From positions 248,001 through 312,000 of the forward strand of contig WLWQ01000001.1 of NCBI GenBank assembly GCA_012103535.1: DNA of 64,000 nucleotides, given 5' to 3'. Numbering within the stretch: position 1 is the first letter of the stretch; each line of letters starts with the position of its first letter. The stretch is from Pseudomonadales bacterium (lineage in GTDB: Bacteria > Pseudomonadota > Gammaproteobacteria > Pseudomonadales > Pseudohongiellaceae). Positions 57,770-64,000 of the stretch are shown here, in pieces. The position numbers and the translations under genes are program-made. A model generated the notes under the pieces. That model did not search any database, was not told the DNA's origin, and saw nothing but the letters and a program-made list of their open reading frames with translations.

Positions 57770-60100
57770 TTAATCGCGGGGAGGTGGAGGTGCGATAACT
57801 TCTCTAGAGCCGTTACTGCTCATTTCTGACACTACCCCGGCAGCTTCCATCGATTCTATCATGCGTGCTGCGCGGTTATAGCCAATACGGAGTTTGCGCT
57901 GTACTGCTGAAATTGACGCTTTCCTGGACTCTGTGACAAAACGAACTGCCTCATCATAGAGCTCATCTCCATCTTCCCCATTACTGCCACTCTCGGCACC
58001 ATAGGAACCTGGCTCCAGATCATCATTCGTCTGAGTGACCGCATCTATATAGACCGGCTGACCGCGCTGTTTCCAGTCAGCCACAACACGATGGACTTCT
58101 TCATCGCTGACAAAAGCACCATGTACACGAGTCGGAACACCGCCTCCAGGTGGCAAGAAAAGCATGTCGCCATGACCTAACAATTGTTCTGCGCCACCTT
58201 CACCGAGAATGGTTCGAGAATCTACTTTCGACTGCACCATGAAAGACAAACGGGTTGGGACATTCGCTTTGATTAGACCAGTAAGCACATCTACTGAGGG
58301 TCTTTGGGTGGCCAGGACTAGATGAATTCCGGCAGCACGTGCTTTTTGTGCAATTCTGGCAATGAGCTCTTCAACCTTCTTGCCCACCACCATCATCATG
58401 TCTGCCAGCTCGTCAACGATTACGACAATGCAGGGTAATGCTTCCAATTCAGGTGCTGTTTGTTCTTCCTCGAGCAGCATTGGATCTGCTTGCCAGGTTG
58501 GGTCGATAATGGGTTTGCCAGATTTCTTGGCGTCGGTAACTTTTTTGTTGAAGCCGGTTAAATTCCGTACTCCGAGCGAAGACATGAGTTTGTAGCGTCT
58601 TTCCATTTCCGACACGCACCAGCGCAAGCCATTGGCCGCATCTTTCATGTCGGTGATCACTGGAGTCAGCAAATGCGGAATGCCATCGTACACAGACAAT
58701 TCCAACATTTTGGGATCAATCATGATCATCCGTACCTGCTCTGGAGTCGATTTGAAGAGCAGGCTTAGTATCATGGCATTGATACCAACAGATTTACCGG
58801 AGCCCGTAGTGCCTGCTACCAGAAGATGAGGCATCTTCGCCAGATCCACGATCACCGGTTTACCGACGATATCGTGGCCTAGAGCCATACTTAAGGTTGA
58901 GCCGGCGCGGTCGAAATCGGCAGATGAAAGTACCTGGCTGAGTTGAATAACCTCTCGCTTTTCATTGGGAATCTCGATACCTATAACTGTTTTTCCAGGT
59001 ATCACTTCAACCACACGGACGGACACGACTGCTAGTGATCGAGCCAGGTCTTTGACTAAATTGCTTATGCGACTGACTTTAACGCCCGCCGCAGGTTGGA
59101 CTTCGAAACGCGTAATCACCGGCCCAGGATTCACTGCAGTCACTTCGATCTCAATGCCAAAGTCCTTTAATTTCAGTTCCAGCAGCTTGGACATGGCTTC
59201 CAGGGATTCCTTGGAGAAGCCAGAGTCATTGGTTTCCTGCCAGGCGTCCAATAAACCAATCGCGGGAAGCTCCTTAACCGATGAAGCGGCAAACAGCGTA
59301 CCCTGCCGTTCTTTCTCGACTCTGGGACTCTTGGTGACCTTTTTCTTGGGTGGCGCCTTGATAGTTGGTGGTGCCCGCTTCTTCTCCTTTGCGATGTGAA
59401 TATCGAGCACCTTCTTGCGGGATTCCAATCTTTTTTTAGTGGCGAGCTCCTGTTTCTTCTGTTCTATCCATTTTTGCGTTTTGGCAACGGTCCAGCTGCT
59501 GATGCCGATGGTCCATGCCCCCAATGTATCGATCACTGCTAACCAGGAAATGGTTACAGTAATTGTCAGTCCGAACAAAAAGATAGCGAAAAATAATAAT
59601 GTACTGCCTAAAGAAGCCAGTACCGGAACACTGAGATCCACGACTAATGAGCCAACAACTCCACCGGCTAAATAAGGAATACCTTCCGCAATTTCAAAAT
59701 GCAGTGTCGCCAGCCCACAGGCTGAGATAGTGAGCAAGAAAAAGCCTAGGGATTTCAAGCCAAACAGCGGCCAGGAAAATTCAGATTCCAGCTCGGTTTC
59801 ACGAAACGAGGTATAAACCTTATAGGCAAGCAAGGCCGGAAAGCTATAGGCCAAATAACCCAACAAATGCAACAAAATGTCTGCAATCCAGGCGCCGTAT
59901 ACGCCTACCGCGTTATCGACCGAATCACCGCTACCGGTGGTGGTAAATCCAGGATCGCCAGGTGCATAGCTCAACAGAGCAATTATTAGAAATAAGGCCA
60001 GCAGAAAATACACGATCAGCGTACCTTCTCGCACCAGACGCTGCATGAGTGAGCTCACCTCAGTCTCTTGATTCGATTTTGACACCGCTGCATTTCTCAA
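57770..60100 (-). CDS. ftsK: DNA translocase FtsK
   Basis: Couples chromosome segregation with cell division. 776 residues: four or five N-terminal transmembrane helices (to about residue 195), a short charged linker (Lys/Arg-rich, about 210-270), the RecA-like motor with Walker A G-T-T-G-S-G-K-S near residue 430 and Walker B I-V-I-V-D-E-L-A-D-M-M, and a winged-helix gamma domain at the C-terminus (A-V-Q-R-K-L-R-I-G-Y-N-R-A-A-R) that reads KOPS DNA. The linker is much shorter than in E. coli FtsK, as in many relatives. It is divergent from trxB. Confidence 0.95.
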   Translation of the reverse strand: MRNAAVSKSNQETEVSSLMQRLVREGTLIVYFLLALFLIIALLSYAPGDPGFTTTGSGDSVDNAVGVYGAWIADILLHLLGYLAYSFPALLAYKVYTSFRETELESEFSWPLFGLKSLGFFLLTISACGLATLHFEIAEGIPYLAGGVVGSLVVDLSVPVLASLGSTLLFFAIFLFGLTITVTISWLAVIDTLGAWTIGISSWTVAKTQKWIEQKKQELATKKRLESRKKVLDIHIAKEKKRAPPTIKAPPKKKVTKSPRVEKERQGTLFAASSVKELPAIGLLDAWQETNDSGFSKESLEAMSKLLELKLKDFGIEIEVTAVNPGPVITRFEVQPAAGVKVSRISNLVKDLARSLAVVSVRVVEVIPGKTVIGIEIPNEKREVIQLSQVLSSADFDRAGSTLSMALGHDIVGKPVIVDLAKMPHLLVAGTTGSGKSVGINAMILSLLFKSTPEQVRMIMIDPKMLELSVYDGIPHLLTPVITDMKDAANGLRWCVSEMERRYKLMSSLGVRNLTGFNKKVTDAKKSGKPIIDPTWQADPMLLEEEQTAPELEALPCIVVIVDELADMMMVVGKKVEELIARIAQKARAAGIHLVLATQRPSVDVLTGLIKANVPTRLSFMVQSKVDSRTILGEGGAEQLLGHGDMLFLPPGGGVPTRVHGAFVSDEEVHRVVADWKQRGQPVYIDAVTQTNDDLEPGSYGAESGSNGEDGDELYDEAVRFVTESRKASISAVQRKLRIGYNRAARMIESMEAAGVVSEMSSNGSREVIAPPPPRD

Positions 60101-60290
60101 TTTATTCAGGCACCTGCACGTAGTTTATAGAAGCGTTTCTAGAATAGTTAGATGACACTTCAAGAGAATCGTTCAGTAAAAATTTTGATTCCCAATTATG
60201 TCCTTAGGTTATCGGGCGTTGAGCGCAGAAAATAAGGGGCTAGTAGCGAATAATCTTACTTAAATCAGTAGAATAGCGTGCAGGGTTTAA

Positions 60291-61304
<1,014 letters not shown>

Positions 61305-61312
61305 TAGCTGTC

Positions 61313-62032
61313 ATGCCCCTACCCTGGTTAGAACCAGAAGACATTGGATTCCCGCCAGTAGAGCAAGCGCTTAAAGAGCCAAATGGACTCCTGGCGGCCG
61401 GCGGCAGCCTCGATCAAGCCTGGCTTTTAAGGGCTTATAGCGAAGGTATTTTCCCCTGGTATGAAACCGGACAGCCGATTCTCTGGTGGTCTCCAGATCC
61501 GCGCCTGGTATTGACCCCCGACACGCTCAACGTGTCACGTAGCCTCAAAAAACTTATTAAAAAACATAGTTTTGAGGTAACTTTCGACACTAGTTTCACA
61601 GAAGTAATCCAACACTGTGCCGAAGCCCGACGTGGCGGCGCAGGCACCTGGATTACCGATGACATGCAAGCGGCATACGTCACCTTGCACGAGCAGGGCT
61701 ATGCGCATTCTGTTGAAGTATGGGCAGGAGCAGATCTGGTTGGTGGACTTTATGGCATTGCCTTAGGTAAGGTTTTCTTTGGCGAATCTATGTTCAGCAA
61801 GGAAGACAACACTTCGAAGCTCGCCCTGGTGTACCTGATTCGACAAATTTCGCGGTGGGGATTTGAGCTGATTGACTGTCAGGTATCGAGCGAACATTTG
61901 TTTACCCTGGGTGCCGTGGAAATCTCCCGAACTGAATTTCTACAACGATTAAACAAATTACTAAAGCATGAAGATAAGAATGGAAAGTGGTCTTTAGAAG
62001 CGGACTTAATGACTTCCCAATATGAACACTAA
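61313..62032 (+). CDS. aat: Leucyl/phenylalanyl-tRNA-protein transferase
   Basis: Adds Leu or Phe to N-terminal Arg/Lys of proteins, marking them for ClpS/ClpAP (N-end rule). 239 residues with the family motifs F-P-P-V-E-Q-A-L, G-L-L-A-A-G-G-S-L, Y-S-E-G-I-F-P-W-Y and G-E-S-M-F-S. It overlaps ate by 11 bases. clpA, the downstream protease, is encoded 1 kb away in this window, so both branches of N-end-rule tagging and the unfoldase lie together. Confidence 0.95.
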   Translation: MPLPWLEPEDIGFPPVEQALKEPNGLLAAGGSLDQAWLLRAYSEGIFPWYETGQPILWWSPDPRLVLTPDTLNVSRSLKKLIKKHSFEVTFDTSFTEVIQHCAEARRGGAGTWITDDMQAAYVTLHEQGYAHSVEVWAGADLVGGLYGIALGKVFFGESMFSKEDNTSKLALVYLIRQISRWGFELIDCQVSSEHLFTLGAVEISRTEFLQRLNKLLKHEDKNGKWSLEADLMTSQYEH

Positions 62033-62741
62033 TTCAAAAGTAATCAGTTCCGTCAGGTTGTTTCGTACATCCCCGCACCCTTGTAGCTATAAAGAAGATC
62101 AAAGAGCGGCAACCGTATTTGTCGATCCTGATCTAGTTATCGATAAATCCCTCAATAGTAAGTTAAGCGAACTCGGTTATCGTCGCAGTGGCGCCCACCT
62201 TTATCGACCGGATTGTGATTTTTGCAGCGCCTGTATTTCTTGCAGAATTCCTGTTGATCATTTCACGATGAAGCGAGCACACAAAAAAATTTGGAGCAAT
62301 AATCAAGACTTGGAAATCATTGAAAGAAATGACTTAACCTGTGACGAGTCTTTTAAATTGTATGAGCGCTATATCAACACCCGTCACGCAGATGGCGACA
62401 TGTATCCTGCGACACCAGAGCAATTCGAGGCATTCATAAAAACCAAAACAGTGGATACGCGCTTCTATCTGTTTTTCAAGCAGCAAAAGCTAATCGCTGT
62501 CAGTGTCACAGATATGCTGGAACAAGGCCTTTCGGCGGTATACACGTTTTTCGAACCGGCGGAATCAAAACGCTCTCTCGGCATTTATTCCATTCTGCAG
62601 CAAGTCAAAACTGCAACTGAGATGAATCTACCTTATGTATTTCTCGGATACTGGATAAAGAATTGCCAAAAAATGGAATACAAGAGCAAGTTCAGGCCTC
62701 TGGAAATGCTGGTAGATGGTAATTGGATCTTGGTGAAATAA
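62022..62741 (+). CDS. bpt: Aspartate/glutamate leucyltransferase (Bpt/Ate family)
   Basis: 239 residues of the arginyltransferase (ATE) fold, bacterial Bpt type, which transfers Leu to N-terminal Asp or Glu and feeds the N-end-rule pathway. The N-terminal cysteine cluster C-D-F-C-S-A-C-I-S-C-R (about residues 65-75) and the Y-x-R-Y-x-x-x-R-H segment are diagnostic. The GNAT-like C-terminal half has G-Y-W-I-K-N-C-Q-K-M-E-Y-K. The start inside aat follows the overlapping gene order aat-ate seen in related genomes. Intact. Confidence 0.93.
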   Translation: MNTNSKVISSVRLFRTSPHPCSYKEDQRAATVFVDPDLVIDKSLNSKLSELGYRRSGAHLYRPDCDFCSACISCRIPVDHFTMKRAHKKIWSNNQDLEIIERNDLTCDESFKLYERYINTRHADGDMYPATPEQFEAFIKTKTVDTRFYLFFKQQKLIAVSVTDMLEQGLSAVYTFFEPAESKRSLGIYSILQQVKTATEMNLPYVFLGYWIKNCQKMEYKSKFRPLEMLVDGNWILVK

Positions 62742-62823
62742 GCCGCCTCCAGGCCCTATACTGCTTTGCTTCTCTTCTAAATTCCGGCACAATGCGGCCG
62801 CTGAATAACAATTGAGGATATTC

Positions 62824-63042
62824 ATGGCGAAAGAAGATCAAATTGAAATGGAAGGCGAAGTGGTTGATACCCTTCCGAATACCATGTTTCGAGTGAAACT
62901 CGAAAATGGTCATATCGTGACTGCCCATATCTCAGGAAAAATGCGAAAGAATTACATTCGAATTTTAACTGGCGATCAGGTCAGGGTTGAGTTGACGCCT
63001 TATGATCTGACTAAAGGTCGCATTACCTACCGCGCTCGATAA
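62824..63042 (+). CDS. infA: Translation initiation factor IF-1
   Basis: 72 residues from the ATG at 62824, with GAGG about eight bases upstream; the frame's earlier start adds four non-family residues. An S1-like OB fold covers the whole protein ([11 protein letters not shown] ... [16 protein letters not shown]). IF-1 binds the A site of the 30S subunit during initiation. It converges with clpA. Intact. Confidence 0.97.
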   Translation: MAKEDQIEMEGEVVDTLPNTMFRVKLENGHIVTAHISGKMRKNYIRILTGDQVRVELTPYDLTKGRITYRAR

Positions 63043-63082
63043 GCCTGCCCTTAAATCAAAGACTTGTATTCAAATAGAAGAG

Positions 63083-64000
63083 TTAGCTTTTAGCCTGACT
63101 GAGCTCTTTCCGTTCCGGTTTTGTGCGACTTTTTATGTCGAGAGTAATGTCATCCTCTGCTGAGATGTAAACGTCGCCACCGTTATCTGCCAGTTCACCA
63201 AAGAGAATATCTTCGGCAAGTGCTTTCTTCAGTTTCTCCTGAATCAACCTCGCCAATGGACGTGCGCCCATAGATTCGCTGTATCCGTGTTCAATGAACC
63301 AATCCACAGCTGCTTCGTCGACGTGCAGCAGGACTTTCTTTTCATCCAGTTGCACTTGAAGATTGACCAGAAACTTATCCACTACCGTGCGAATCGTTTC
63401 TGGCGCTAATATACCGAACTGCACAATCGCGTCGAGACGATTTCTAAACTCTGGCGTAAAAGCCTTCTTAATTATTTCCATGCCATCGGTGCTGTGATCC
63501 TGCTCGGTAAATCCGATAGATGCCCGTGCCATTTCTTGTGCGCCCGCATTGGTAGTCATAATTAGAATGACATTGCGGAAGTCTGCCCTACGACCATTGT
63601 TGTCTGTTAGGGTGCCATGATCCATCACTTGCAGAAGCAAGTTAAAAACATCTGGGTGTGCTTTCTCTATTTCATCTAATAACAACACACAGTGTGGATT
63701 CTTGGTTATGGCTTCAGTCATTAAGCCACCCTGGTCAAAACCAACATAACCTGGAGGCGCGCCAATTAAGCGCGACACCGTATGCCGTTCCATGTACTCA
63801 GACATATCGAAACGGACTAATTCGATTCCCATAATTTTTGCGAGTTGTCTACTGACTTCGGTTTTACCAACCCCAGTAGGACCTGAAAACAGGAATGAAC
63901 CGATTGGTTTTTCTCCCTCATTCAATCCAGCGCGGGAAAGTTTTATCGCTGTAGATAAAGTATCGATCGCCTTGTCTTGTCCGAACACAACCATCTTCAA
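63083..64000 (-). CDS. clpA: ATP-dependent Clp protease ATP-binding subunit ClpA (partial)
   Basis: The C-terminal 305 codons are present; the gene enters from the right edge. The second AAA+ module is visible: V-F-G-Q-D-K-A-I at the domain start, Walker A G-P-T-G-V-G-K-T near residue 41 of the visible part, Walker B V-L-L-L-D-E-I-E-K-A and the D2-small domain ending G-A-R-P-L-A-R-L-I-Q-E. This is the ClpA type, not ClpB or ClpC, by context (next to infA and aat) and by the Y-M-E-R-H-T-V-S-R-L-I-G-A segment. ClpA unfolds substrates, including N-end-rule proteins, for ClpP. Confidence 0.93.
   Translation of the reverse strand: MKMVVFGQDKAIDTLSTAIKLSRAGLNEGEKPIGSFLFSGPTGVGKTEVSRQLAKIMGIELVRFDMSEYMERHTVSRLIGAPPGYVGFDQGGLMTEAITKNPHCVLLLDEIEKAHPDVFNLLLQVMDHGTLTDNNGRRADFRNVILIMTTNAGAQEMARASIGFTEQDHSTDGMEIIKKAFTPEFRNRLDAIVQFGILAPETIRTVVDKFLVNLQVQLDEKKVLLHVDEAAVDWFIEHGYSESMGARPLARLIQEKLKKALAEDILFGELADNGGDVYISAEDDITLDIKSRTKPERKELSQAKS

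Noticed and set aside
58965-59399. 144-residue open frame on the plus strand inside ftsK
   Set aside because: It is antisense to the conserved ftsK motor region, with Ser/Thr-rich composition typical of a shadow frame and no ribosome binding site or motif.

Overview
The window is a 64 kb chromosomal segment of a Gram-negative, aerobic gammaproteobacterium of moderate, slightly AT-rich composition. The order clpA / infA-ate-aat-trxB / ftsK-lolA-crcB-serS-cysG / tusEBCD-yccA-tRNA-Ser is, as I recall it, the arrangement found in Pseudomonas-type gammaproteobacteria. The TonB2-type energy cluster and the secreted orphan families suggest a marine, Cellvibrionales/OM60-like relative; this placement is inferred from synteny and protein character only.

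Layout. (1) 1-13.3 kb: the 3' end of gltX, tRNA-Ala(GGC) with a textbook sigma-70 promoter, gltA on the minus strand, and a diverging TCA-cycle operon sdhCDAB-sucAB-lpd-sucCD. (2) 13.7-18.9 kb: a six-gene TonB2-like module (DUF3450 protein, long ExbB/TtpC, ExbB2, ExbD2, TonB2, TPR protein). (3) 18.9-22.7 kb: htpG behind a sigma-32-like promoter, then argS on the minus strand. (4) 22.8-32.5 kb: rluC, a broken yceD, rpmF, plsX, fabD, fabG, acpP, fabF, mltG, tmk, holB and pilZ. This is the conserved lipid/wall/replication cluster, without fabH between plsX and fabD and without pabC after fabF. (5) 32.7-48.8 kb, accessory: an L-2-hydroxyglutarate oxidase-like gene, a chaperone-usher-type fimbrial operon on the minus strand, alkB, gor, orphan genes, a long GST-like protein, a secreted orphan, a broken diguanylate cyclase and a complete lone tyrosine recombinase. 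(6) 48.9-64 kb: prc, tRNA-Ser(TGA), yccA, tusDCBE, cysG, serS, a broken crcB, lolA, ftsK, trxB, aat, ate, infA and the 3' part of clpA.

The most striking signal is gene breakage. Four genes carry exactly one in-frame stop codon, with the same frame continuing as recognisable protein on the far side: the usher (TAA), the major fimbrial subunit (TAG in its signal peptide), a GGDEF protein (TAA, also with a GGGEF active site) and crcB (TAA). A fifth gene, yceD, has lost its CQRC motif through a frameshifting deletion. All five are genes expected to be dispensable, while the long core operons are uninterrupted. This pattern fits recent gene erosion better than random sequencing error, but that needs reads to settle. 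I found no CRISPR array, insertion sequence or prophage, and no clearly new multi-gene system. Other points of interest are an attenuator-like hairpin inside the fimbrial operon, a heat-shock promoter that abuts the previous operon's terminator, and an Asn-to-Ile change in the redox motif of Lpd.
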